The notes beneath the pieces are model-generated. The model was given only the letters and a program-made list of their open reading frames with translations, was not told the origin of the DNA and searched no databases. From Microcaldota archaeon (GTDB lineage Archaea > Micrarchaeota > Micrarchaeia > Anstonellales > Anstonellaceae), in assembly GCA_021813025.1 (NCBI GenBank), contig JAKAME010000044.1, positions 1 to 11,012 of the forward strand: 11,012 nucleotides of DNA, written 5' to 3'. The position numbers were made by a program, and so were the translations under genes. Shown here one piece after another: positions 5,352 through 11,012 of this stretch. Each line of letters starts with the position of its first letter. Positions within the stretch are counted from its first letter, which is position 1.

Positions 5352-6506
5352 ATGTCACTCCCCACCCAAGTCTGGCTGGCCGAAAAATTCGGCTCCTACT
5401 ACCGCACCGCCCAGCCCAACCTGCCGCGCATCGAGAAGCGCGAGTTCGGCTTCGGCGGCTGGGAGCGCAAAATAGAATTCCGCCATCTTGCTTTCCCAAA
5501 CGCGCAGGCCCTCTGGGCGCGCCTGGCGCAGGACAAGCCCCTCTATGTGTCTGCCTCCAACGCCTATTACGAATTCCCAGACGCAAGGCCCATGGCGCGC
5601 AAGAACTGGCAGGGCGCAGACCTTGTCTTTGACTTGGATGCGCCCGGCGCCAAATGCGCCTCCGGCGGAGCGCCCTGCTCTCCCTTCACCTGCGAAGCCT
5701 GCCTGCACCATGTGCGCGAGAACGCGGTGCGGCTGGTGGAGGATTTCCTGCTTTCCGATTTCGGCCTCTCGCGCGCTGAAATACGCTCCGGCTTTTCAGG
5801 CTCGCGCGGATTCCACGTGCGGGTGTTCAAGAAAGAGCTCGAGCCTCTGGGCAGGGAGGAGAGGCGCGAAATAGTGGATTACATAGAAGGGGCAGGCCTC
5901 ACTCTTGAGCGCATGCTGGTGCCTGAGCCAATTGCAGGCCATCCCAACATGCACCGCCTGCTCGGCCCCACTCCATCCACCGGAGGCTATGGCGGGCTTT
6001 TCGCCAAGAGGGTAATCGAAATGGCTTCGAGCCCCGAGCAGGCAATAACCATCTCGCCAAAACTGAAGAAAAAAGAGAATGCAGAGCGCTTCATAGCAGG
6101 AATAAAGGCAGGCCGCTGGTCTGACGTGCCCATTCCGCACGCGCAGGAAGTGTTCCACCACTTGCTCGAAAGCCTCAAGCTCTCGGTTTCAAACCGCGTG
6201 GAAACCGATGCCAACGTCACTCTTGACCCCACCAAAATCCTGCGCATGCCTGACACAATCCATGGCGGCAGTGGCTTGCTGGCCAAGACGATTCCTGCCG
6301 GCACAGATTTGGGCTCTTTCGAGCCAATGCATTCTGCGCTTGCTTTCTCCATGGACAAGAAGGAAACCGTGCAAACCACGCGCCACATTCCCCCAATTTC
6401 GCTGGGCAATCAGACTTTTGACGCGATTGAGAGCGGCAAGGCAATCGAATTGCCGCAGGCGTATGCGATTTATCTGGTATGTAAGAAGGTAGCCGTCCCA
6501 GTCTAG
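5352..6506 (+). CDS. priS: DNA primase catalytic small subunit PriS
   Basis: Polymerises RNA (and in archaea often DNA) primers on single-stranded template. The 384-residue protein carries the two metal-binding aspartates in LVFDLDA (D94, D96), a cysteine zinc-binding insert right after them (C102, C109, C114, C117), the nucleotide-binding FSGSRGFHVRV (S149 to H155), and the late conserved RMPDTIHGGSGLLAK. The third catalytic acid probably lies in the ETDANVTLD stretch just before it; I did not assign it. Length is normal to slightly long for archaeal PriS. I prefer ATG 5352; a TTG at 5343 overlaps the priL stop as TTGA and would add three residues. No promoter is seen in the 5-nt gap, so it is expressed with priL. 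Confidence 0.94.
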   Translation: MSLPTQVWLAEKFGSYYRTAQPNLPRIEKREFGFGGWERKIEFRHLAFPNAQALWARLAQDKPLYVSASNAYYEFPDARPMARKNWQGADLVFDLDAPGAKCASGGAPCSPFTCEACLHHVRENAVRLVEDFLLSDFGLSRAEIRSGFSGSRGFHVRVFKKELEPLGREERREIVDYIEGAGLTLERMLVPEPIAGHPNMHRLLGPTPSTGGYGGLFAKRVIEMASSPEQAITISPKLKKKENAERFIAGIKAGRWSDVPIPHAQEVFHHLLESLKLSVSNRVETDANVTLDPTKILRMPDTIHGGSGLLAKTIPAGTDLGSFEPMHSALAFSMDKKETVQTTRHIPPISLGNQTFDAIESGKAIELPQAYAIYLVCKKVAVPV

Positions 6507-6530
6507 ATTCCCCCTCCTTGGGCCAAATCC

Positions 6531-6538
6531 TTAAATAA
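6531..6538 (+). promoter_or_regulatory. TATA box for the 6560-guaAB unit
   Basis: TTAAATAA is centred about 26 nt before ATG 6560, predicting a leaderless mRNA. No clear terminator separates it from priS; read-through from priS is possible. Confidence 0.5.
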
Positions 6539-6559
6539 TCCGGCTTCCCTCCTCCCCTC

Positions 6560-7162
6560 ATGCGAAAGGAAGCAGTCTTCATCCTGCTGCTCATCATAGC
6601 AGTGGTTGCCGTCCTCTCACTCTCCAACCGCTTCAGCCAGGGCACCGAAACCGATGCCCGCAAGTTCTTTTCAGAGGATTTGGCCCGCACCTATCCTGAC
6701 GCCGACGTGCGCGAAATACTCAGTTCGGTGCAGGTGGGCGAGGGCTCATCAGCCTACTACCTGCTCAGCGCGCGGGTGAGCTACAACCTATCCACCCCCT
6801 GCCCAACGCGCCTCGAGGTGGCCTACTACTACCCGCCGCAAAGCTTCGTGGCCCGCAGGCCGCAGCAGCTTGTGGGCAGCTGCCGGGTGTGCGGCGGGGC
6901 CAGCGGCTCGTGCGTGCTTTCCTATGCGGAAGAGGCAATCATAGCCTCGCACACAGACCCTGCAGCATCGCAGGTGCGCGACTTCCTCTCCCTCTACCCA
7001 GACGCCAAGCCCTCAGTTTCGCTCCTCCCCTCATGGCAGTCCGCCTCCAACGTGTGGCAGGTGAACTGGACCGCAGGCAGCTACGGCCTGTCCGCCTATC
7101 TCTCGCAGGGCGAGGGCAGGCTGCTCGAAATCCAGCCAATGCCGCTTCCATCCTCACCATAG
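6560..7162 (+). CDS. Membrane-anchored exported protein of unknown function with four cysteines
   Basis: A 200-residue protein with an N-terminal M-R-K then a single hydrophobic segment at about 5-21, which would act as a signal anchor and place the rest outside the membrane. The extracytoplasmic part has four cysteines: C81, then C108-x2-C111 and C118. They could form two disulfides or a small metal site. The C-terminal stretch from W166 (VWQVNWTAGSYGLSAYLSQGEGRLLEI) has the alternating pattern ending in a G-x-L-L seen in PepSY-like domains; this is only a resemblance. I do not recognise the family. It lies 38 nt upstream of guaAB and may be cotranscribed, though no functional link to GMP synthesis is apparent. 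Confidence 0.72.
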   Translation: MRKEAVFILLLIIAVVAVLSLSNRFSQGTETDARKFFSEDLARTYPDADVREILSSVQVGEGSSAYYLLSARVSYNLSTPCPTRLEVAYYYPPQSFVARRPQQLVGSCRVCGGASGSCVLSYAEEAIIASHTDPAASQVRDFLSLYPDAKPSVSLLPSWQSASNVWQVNWTAGSYGLSAYLSQGEGRLLEIQPMPLPSSP

Positions 7163-7200
7163 GCTCGCTGCTCATCCGCAATTTGCCGAGGTTTGTCCAA

Positions 7201-8157
7201 ATGGCCTTCAACCCCTCCAAGTTCATCGACCAGCAGGTGGCTGCCGCATCAGCCAAAATAGGCCCAAGGCCGGCCCTGCTCGCCCTCTCAGGCGGCGTGG
7301 ATTCCTCAGTCGCGGCCATACTGGTGCACAGGGCCGTCGGCTCGCAGCTTCACTGCGTTTTCGTTGACACCGGCCTTATGAGGGAGAATGAGGCCCAAAC
7401 CATCCGCTCCACTTTCGAGCCTCTGGGCCTGCGCGTGGAAGTGACAGATGCCTCCTCCCGCTTTTTTTCCGCCCTCAAGGGGGCGGAAGAGCCTGAGAAA
7501 AAGCGCAAAATCATCGGCGAGCAGTTCATCCGCGTGTTCGAGGAATACGCCAAAGCGCACAAGATAAAAGTGCTGGTGCAGGGCACCATCGCCCCCGACT
7601 GGATTGAGTCGGGCGGGGCTGGCAGGGACACCATCAAATCCCATCACAATGTCGGAGGCCTTCCAAAAGATTTGGGCTTGGAGCTTTTCGAGCCTTTGCG
7701 CGACTGCTACAAGCATGAAGTAAGGCAGCTGGCCCAATCCCTTGGCCTGCCTCCCGCCATTTCCGAGCGCCAGCCATTCCCCGGCCCAGGCTTGGCGGTG
7801 CGCATAGTGGGCGAGATTAGTCCAGAAAAGGCGGAAATAGTCAGAAAATGCTGTGCCATAGTTGAGCAGGAAATAGAATCCGCTTCCGCTTGTGGCGAAA
7901 TCGAGAGGCCTTGGCAGTATTTCGCCGCCCTCCTGCCCACCAAAACAGTGGGCGTGCGGGGGGACGAGAGGTCTTATCATTACACTGTTGTGGTGCGCGC
8001 GGTGCGCTCTCTTGACGGCATGACCGCGAATTTCTCCCACCTCCCCCCCAAGCTATTGGAGAAAATCTCCTCGCGCATCACCAATTCGGTGCGCGAAGTC
8101 GGCCGTGTCGTGTATGACATAACAAACAAGCCGCCCGCCACAGTCGAATTGGAGTAG
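7201..8157 (+). CDS. guaAB: GMP synthase ATP-pyrophosphatase subunit (GuaA subunit B)
   Basis: Adenylates XMP with ATP and aminates it with ammonia from the glutaminase subunit, giving GMP. In archaea this is a separate polypeptide, as here (318 residues), whereas most bacteria and eukaryotes fuse both parts. Visible motifs: the PP-loop LSGGVDSS (29-36), FVDTGLMRENE, LVQGTIAPDWIES, IKSHHNVGGLP, QPFPGPGLAVRI (191-202), and the C-terminal dimerisation domain ending PPATVELE, close to the family's usual PPATIEWE. ATG 7201 has GAGGT at 7188-7192; longer in-frame extensions would overlap the upstream gene. The glutaminase partner is not adjacent but lies at 9816. A T5 tract follows at 8173-8177. 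Confidence 0.95.
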   Translation: MAFNPSKFIDQQVAAASAKIGPRPALLALSGGVDSSVAAILVHRAVGSQLHCVFVDTGLMRENEAQTIRSTFEPLGLRVEVTDASSRFFSALKGAEEPEKKRKIIGEQFIRVFEEYAKAHKIKVLVQGTIAPDWIESGGAGRDTIKSHHNVGGLPKDLGLELFEPLRDCYKHEVRQLAQSLGLPPAISERQPFPGPGLAVRIVGEISPEKAEIVRKCCAIVEQEIESASACGEIERPWQYFAALLPTKTVGVRGDERSYHYTVVVRAVRSLDGMTANFSHLPPKLLEKISSRITNSVREVGRVVYDITNKPPATVELE

Positions 8158-8172
8158 GGCGGCTCAGGGCGA

Positions 8173-8177
8173 TTTTT
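8173..8177 (+). terminator. T5 tract downstream of guaAB
   Basis: TTTTT lies 15 nt after the guaAB stop, well before the next promoter. It is a weak to moderate archaeal oligo-T terminator candidate. Confidence 0.4.
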
Positions 8178-8223
8178 CCGCTCAATCGGTCCGGCCCTCT
8201 TTCATCCCGGCCGCCCGCCTTCT

Positions 8224-8232
8224 TTTATAAAT
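8224..8232 (+). promoter_or_regulatory. TATA box for the MgtC-like gene
   Basis: TTTATAAAT, identical to the box at 35-43, is centred 26 nt upstream of ATG 8254 and predicts a leaderless transcript. It is the best promoter match in the window. Confidence 0.65.
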
Positions 8233-8253
8233 CTCAGCCCCGTCCGCCCATCC

Positions 8254-8688
8254 ATGTTCGAAACCCTCGTCTCCTCGTCCGAGTTTCTCTTTGCCATCAA
8301 CCTTCTTCTGGCCCTTGTGTTCGGCTATGTCATAGGCGCAGAGCGCGAGTCAAGAGGGAAGTCTGCCGGCATCGCGACGCAATGCCTTGTCATCGCAGGC
8401 TCGATGACCTTCGCCTACCTCTCCGTCCTCATGGAGCCTACCGCGCCAACCCGCATAGCGTCCAACGTGGTTACCGGCATCGGATTCTTGGGCGCAGGCA
8501 TAATCTTCCACCACGCCATGCAGAAAGCCAAGGACAAAGTGGTCAACCTCACCACCGCGGCCACCATCTGGATGGCTGCCGCAATCGGCATGGCCCTCGG
8601 CTTCGGCACGCCGCTCATAGCCCTCGCCCTCACAATCTTCACAATAGCGGTGCTGCGCATACCGCACGTGGTTCCGGGCCAGCATTGA
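8254..8688 (+). CDS. MgtC/SapB-family membrane protein
   Basis: A 144-residue protein with about four membrane spans (roughly 11-29, 42-60, 70-87 and 100-136). MgtC-family motifs are clear: LLALVFGYVIGAERESRGKSAGI near the N-terminus, VVTGIGFLGAGIIF (72-85) and NLTTAATIWMAAAIGMALGFG (98-118). Where the family usually reads G-[IL]-R-T-H, this copy has G-I-A-T-Q (39-43), losing an Arg and a His. The C-terminal cytoplasmic domain of Salmonella MgtC is absent; short versions are common. MgtC proteins are associated with growth in low Mg2+ and modulation of membrane ATPase, but many homologues are uncharacterised and Mg2+ transport itself is not established. The next gene is a CNNM/CorC-like transporter, which supports a Mg2+ link by context. 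Confidence 0.87.
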   Translation: MFETLVSSSEFLFAINLLLALVFGYVIGAERESRGKSAGIATQCLVIAGSMTFAYLSVLMEPTAPTRIASNVVTGIGFLGAGIIFHHAMQKAKDKVVNLTTAATIWMAAAIGMALGFGTPLIALALTIFTIAVLRIPHVVPGQH

Positions 8689-8752
8689 TGGAAAAATGAG
8701 CCTGCAGCCTTTCCAGCGCCGCCGAGAGGCCGTTCCTGTCCTTTGGAATAGC

Positions 8753-8760
8753 ATTTTATT
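8753..8760 (+). promoter_or_regulatory. TATA box for the CNNM/CorC-like gene
   Basis: ATTTTATT is centred about 26 nt before ATG 8783, predicting a leaderless transcript separate from the mgtC-like gene. Confidence 0.45.
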
Positions 8761-8782
8761 GCTTCATCATCCCCACTAGCCC

Positions 8783-9751
8783 ATGCAAATCTATCTAGAT
8801 GCCATTTTACTCGCCCTTCTGGTGGCCATCTCCGCCTTTTTCGCGGCGGCAGAGGTGTCATTTCTTTCCATAAGCAACGTGCGGCTGCACGCGCTGCTTG
8901 AGCGGCAGGCTAGCGGCGTGCAAAGCCTCTCGCGCCTGCGCGCCAACCGCCGCCGCGTCATCATAGCCCTGCTTATAGGCAACAACCTTGCCAACGTCGG
9001 CGCCTCCGCGCTGGCCACCTCCATTGCGATGTCCATTTTCGGCGAGGCCGGCCTTGGGGTTGCTGTGGGGGTGATGAGCTTTTTGCTGCTTACTTTTGGC
9101 GACATCGCCCCAAAGAGCGCTGCCACCACTTACGGCGAGCGCATGGCCCTGCTCTTCTCCCCAGTCATCGAGGCATTCTACTGGCTCATCTTCCCCCTCG
9201 TGCTCATCTTCGAGCTCATCAACCGCCTCATTCCCGGCATCTATTCGCGCCCCACCGGAATAGAGCGCTTCTCGGAAGAAGAGGTGCGCTCGGCCATCAG
9301 TCTGGGGGCCAAGCACCAGAGCATCACGCTGAAAGAGAAGGAGCTTATCGAGAACGTGCTGGAATTCGACAAAAAGCCCGTGGAGAAGGCCATGACTCCC
9401 CGCGCAGCCGTCATGACGCTCGCCCCGCAGATGCCTGTTGAAAAGGCCCTTGATTTGGCTGTGGAAAGCCAGTATTCGCGCTTTCCTGTTGTTGACGCGC
9501 AGGGGCGCATGGTGGGCGTCATCGGCCTGCGCAACCTATCGCGCGCCGCGCGGCACAAGCCCGGCTCGCACGTGGGGGCCGTCATGATAAAGCCGCTGCA
9601 TTTCCCGGCCTCGGAGAAAATCCACACCGCCTTTGATAGGATGCAGCGCATGGGGCGCAACATCGCCGGCGTGGTGGACGCGCAGGAGAAGCTGATTGGC
9701 ATCATCACGCTTGAGGACTTGCTTGAGGAATTGGTGGGCGACATACAGTAA
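8783..9751 (+). CDS. CNNM/CorC-type membrane protein: DUF21 domain plus CBS pair
   Basis: Probable Mg2+ (or Co2+) efflux or Na+/Mg2+ exchange protein. The 322-residue product has a DUF21/CNNM membrane domain at about 1-150 with the typical FFAAAEVSFLSISNVRL, IGNNLANVGASALATS and FGDIAPKSAATTYGERMA (Asp where many members have Glu before the x-P-K). An acidic linker SEEEVRSAI follows. A CBS pair occupies about 204-262 (starting MTPRAAV) and 266-318 (ending ITLEDLLEELVGDIQ); such pairs often bind adenine nucleotides. The protein stops right after the CBS pair, lacking the CorC_HlyC C-terminal domain of the roughly 420-residue bacterial proteins. Short forms exist in archaea, so this need not be a truncation. 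Neighbouring mgtC-like gene supports a Mg2+ role. Confidence 0.9.
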   Translation: MQIYLDAILLALLVAISAFFAAAEVSFLSISNVRLHALLERQASGVQSLSRLRANRRRVIIALLIGNNLANVGASALATSIAMSIFGEAGLGVAVGVMSFLLLTFGDIAPKSAATTYGERMALLFSPVIEAFYWLIFPLVLIFELINRLIPGIYSRPTGIERFSEEEVRSAISLGAKHQSITLKEKELIENVLEFDKKPVEKAMTPRAAVMTLAPQMPVEKALDLAVESQYSRFPVVDAQGRMVGVIGLRNLSRAARHKPGSHVGAVMIKPLHFPASEKIHTAFDRMQRMGRNIAGVVDAQEKLIGIITLEDLLEELVGDIQ

Positions 9752-9785
9752 AAACAAAGCCGCCCCCCTCTTCCGCCCCCCTGTC

Positions 9786-9793
9786 TTTTTATT
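9786..9793 (+). promoter_or_regulatory. TATA box for guaAA
   Basis: TTTTTATT is centred about 26 nt upstream of ATG 9816, predicting a leaderless transcript. The T run may also help end the upstream CNNM transcript. Confidence 0.45.
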
Positions 9794-9815
9794 CCTCTTT
9801 TCCCATTCTATCCCT

Positions 9816-10436
9816 ATGAAGCTCGCCATCCTGAACTTTGGCTCCCAGTACACCCACGTGATTTGGCGCACCTGCCGCGACTTGGGAGTTGAAGCTGTCA
9901 TCCACCAGCCGGACGCCCCTTCCGACGTGGTGGATTTCTTCGATGCCTACATTCTGTCCGGCGGGCCGGCTTCAGCTCCGGAAATGAAGCCGAATCAGGC
10001 GCACAGGCTGCTCAAGCTCTCGGCCGGGCTTGCGGGCGCCTCCGGGCCGGGCCCTGATGCCGCGGCTTCTGCCGCCCATTCCCCAAAGCCAATATTGGGA
10101 ATCTGCATGGGCCATCAGCTCATGGCGCACGTGCTTGGGGGGGAAGTGGGCAAAGGCTCCTCGGCCGAATACGGCGTGAGCGAGATTGTGGTGGATGAGC
10201 CCGACCTCTTGCTTGAGGGCATGCCCCCCAAATTCCAGGCATGGGTTTCCCATTTTGACGAGGTCAAAAAAATGCCTCAGTCTTTCCGCTCGCTGGCCCA
10301 TTCAGACACCTGCCAGGTCGAGGCTATGGTTCACCGCTCCCTCCCCCTGTTCGGGGTGCAGTTCCATCCCGAAGTGTGGCACACCCAGAACGGGGAGCGG
10401 ATTTTGGAGAATTTCTGCAAATCTGTCAAGGAATAA
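9816..10436 (+). CDS. guaAA: GMP synthase glutamine amidotransferase subunit (GuaA subunit A)
   Basis: Class I glutaminase that releases ammonia from glutamine for the GuaA B subunit encoded at 7201. The 206-residue product has the oxyanion/N-terminal LNFGSQYTHVIWR, ILSGGP, the nucleophile elbow GICMGHQ (Cys C97) and the H-x-E pair FHPE (H184, E186), completing the catalytic triad. Residues about 68-90 are an Ala/Gly/Pro/Ser-rich stretch before the nucleophile strand that most archaeal homologues lack; it probably forms a surface loop. I chose ATG 9816 because of TATA spacing and because MKLAILNFGSQY begins exactly like the family; the upstream in-frame extension would overlap the CNNM gene. 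It is encoded apart from the B subunit, with two membrane-protein genes between. Confidence 0.94.
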   Translation: MKLAILNFGSQYTHVIWRTCRDLGVEAVIHQPDAPSDVVDFFDAYILSGGPASAPEMKPNQAHRLLKLSAGLAGASGPGPDAAASAAHSPKPILGICMGHQLMAHVLGGEVGKGSSAEYGVSEIVVDEPDLLLEGMPPKFQAWVSHFDEVKKMPQSFRSLAHSDTCQVEAMVHRSLPLFGVQFHPEVWHTQNGERILENFCKSVKE

Positions 10437-10445
10437 GGTGGGGGT
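10437..10445 (+). promoter_or_regulatory. Shine-Dalgarno-like site for the TTG-initiated gene at 10446
   Basis: GGTGGGGGT lies directly between the guaAA stop and TTG 10446. It matches GGAGGTGAT at 6 of 9 positions but leaves almost no spacing, so the start codon is uncertain. Confidence 0.3.
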
Positions 10446-11012
10446 TTGAGCAGCTACAACACCGCAAGCGCCGAAGCAGATGCCCCATCCCCCCAAATCG
10501 AGCGCGCGTTTGGGGAGACGTGCAAAATCCTGTTCGGCGCGCCCACCCGGCTGCGCCTGCAGGAGCTGGAGTCCTACCTCAAGCGCTATCAATACAAGCT
10601 TCCCCTTCACGCCAAATCCGCGCTCTCAGGGAAAGAGGTGGTGCTCTCATCAGAGCAGTATGCCCCCGGCTCGAAATTCCTCTCCCTTGACGAGGTGGAT
10701 TTTGAGCGCAAGTACCCTCCCCTCGACATCAACCAGCTCAAGGATTTGGACTCGCTGGTGGAAGGCCTTGGCGAGCGCTTCCATTACGCGGGCAACAAGA
10801 TATTCGGCCATTCGGAGCACATCGGGGCCTCTGACAACTGCCTTGACAGCTCGCACGTGTTCGATTCCCACGACATCCGCTCGTCAAAATTCGTGGCCTA
10901 TTCCGCCTACATCCGCGACGGAAGCGAATACGCGTTCGGCTGCTCGCACTTTCTGGACGGGCATTACACCCTCAAGTTCATCGGCGGGGACAACATTGCC
11001 CGATGCTTCGAG
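10446..11012 (+). CDS. Unrecognised protein, 5' part only (runs off the right edge)
   Basis: An open frame of 189 codons without a stop up to the window end. Residues about 20-75 are helical with LRLQELESYLKRY, then SGKEVVLSSEQY and FLSLDEVDFERKY, then a DIDS-like PPLDINQLKDLDSLVEGLGERFHYAGN. From about 119 the sequence becomes Ser/Asp/His-rich with short degenerate repeats (HIGASDN, HVFDSHDIRSSKFVAYSAYI, YAFGCSHF) that resemble a beta-helix or beta-solenoid-like edge. I have an impression of related archaeal hypothetical proteins but cannot name a family. The only plausible start is TTG 10446, four codons after and in the same frame as the guaAA stop; no ATG occurs in the N-terminal part. 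Probably cotranscribed with guaAA. Function unknown. Confidence 0.68.
   Translation, partial: MSSYNTASAEADAPSPQIERAFGETCKILFGAPTRLRLQELESYLKRYQYKLPLHAKSALSGKEVVLSSEQYAPGSKFLSLDEVDFERKYPPLDINQLKDLDSLVEGLGERFHYAGNKIFGHSEHIGASDNCLDSSHVFDSHDIRSSKFVAYSAYIRDGSEYAFGCSHFLDGHYTLKFIGGDNIARCFE

Noticed and set aside
5987..6409. Antisense frames opposite the 3' half of priS
   Set aside because: They overlap conserved primase motifs such as RMPDTIHGG on the + strand and have no family resemblance.
7306..8040. Antisense open frame of 244 codons opposite guaAB
   Set aside because: It is a shadow of a well-supported GMP synthase gene with no recognisable product.
1..11012. tRNA, rRNA, CRISPR array, insertion sequence or integrase attachment site
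   Set aside because: I looked for cloverleaf arms, evenly spaced repeats with spacers, transposase-like proteins and flanking duplications and found none. A tRNA or CRISPR scan program would be decisive.

Overview
The window looks like chromosomal DNA from a GC-rich archaeon (about 60% GC by eye), most likely a DPANN-type lineage such as Micrarchaeota or Diapherotrites/Iainarchaeota. The domain-level call rests on archaeal-type DNA primase (PriL with its Fe-S domain, and PriS), a GMP synthase split into separate amidotransferase and ATP-pyrophosphatase genes, a stand-alone glycine-rich TRAM protein, and TATA boxes about 26 nt upstream of start codons. The lineage call is a weaker inference, drawn from compact layout and mixed archaeal and bacterial-like gene types. 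All 14 genes I support lie on the + strand, and they form about nine short transcription units.

Layout. (1) 1-507: TRAM-domain RNA-binding protein with its own promoter, a leader containing inverted repeats, and a T9 terminator. (2) 508-736: a gene-free block made of repeated GC-rich stem plus T-tract modules. (3) 737-3168: pyrE-pyrF-nnrD operon, carrying the last two steps of UMP synthesis plus NAD(P)HX repair. PyrE and PyrF both look like bacterial-style enzymes rather than the usual archaeal ones. (4) 3272-3538: small DUF5752-like protein. (5) 3652-4206: multi-pass membrane protein of unknown function. (6) 4270-6506: priL-priS, the replicative primase operon. (7) 6560-8157: membrane-anchored exported Cys-containing protein followed by the GMP synthase ATP-PPase subunit. 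(8) 8254-8688 and 8783-9751: MgtC-like membrane protein and CNNM/CorC-like transporter, each with its own promoter. (9) 9816 to the right edge: GMP synthase glutaminase subunit, then an unrecognised protein that runs off the window.

Together the genes supply UMP and GMP, start DNA synthesis, and probably handle Mg2+, which the primase and GMP synthase chemistry both need. That functional grouping is inference.

For most promoter-proximal genes the TATA box sits about 26 nt before the start codon, which predicts leaderless mRNAs. Downstream operon genes instead carry Shine-Dalgarno-like sequences. I found no mobile element, CRISPR array, tRNA or rRNA. Most of the window is core metabolism and replication. 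The parts most worth a second look are the hairpin/T-tract array before pyrE, the bacterial-style pyrEF pair, and the unknown protein at the right edge.
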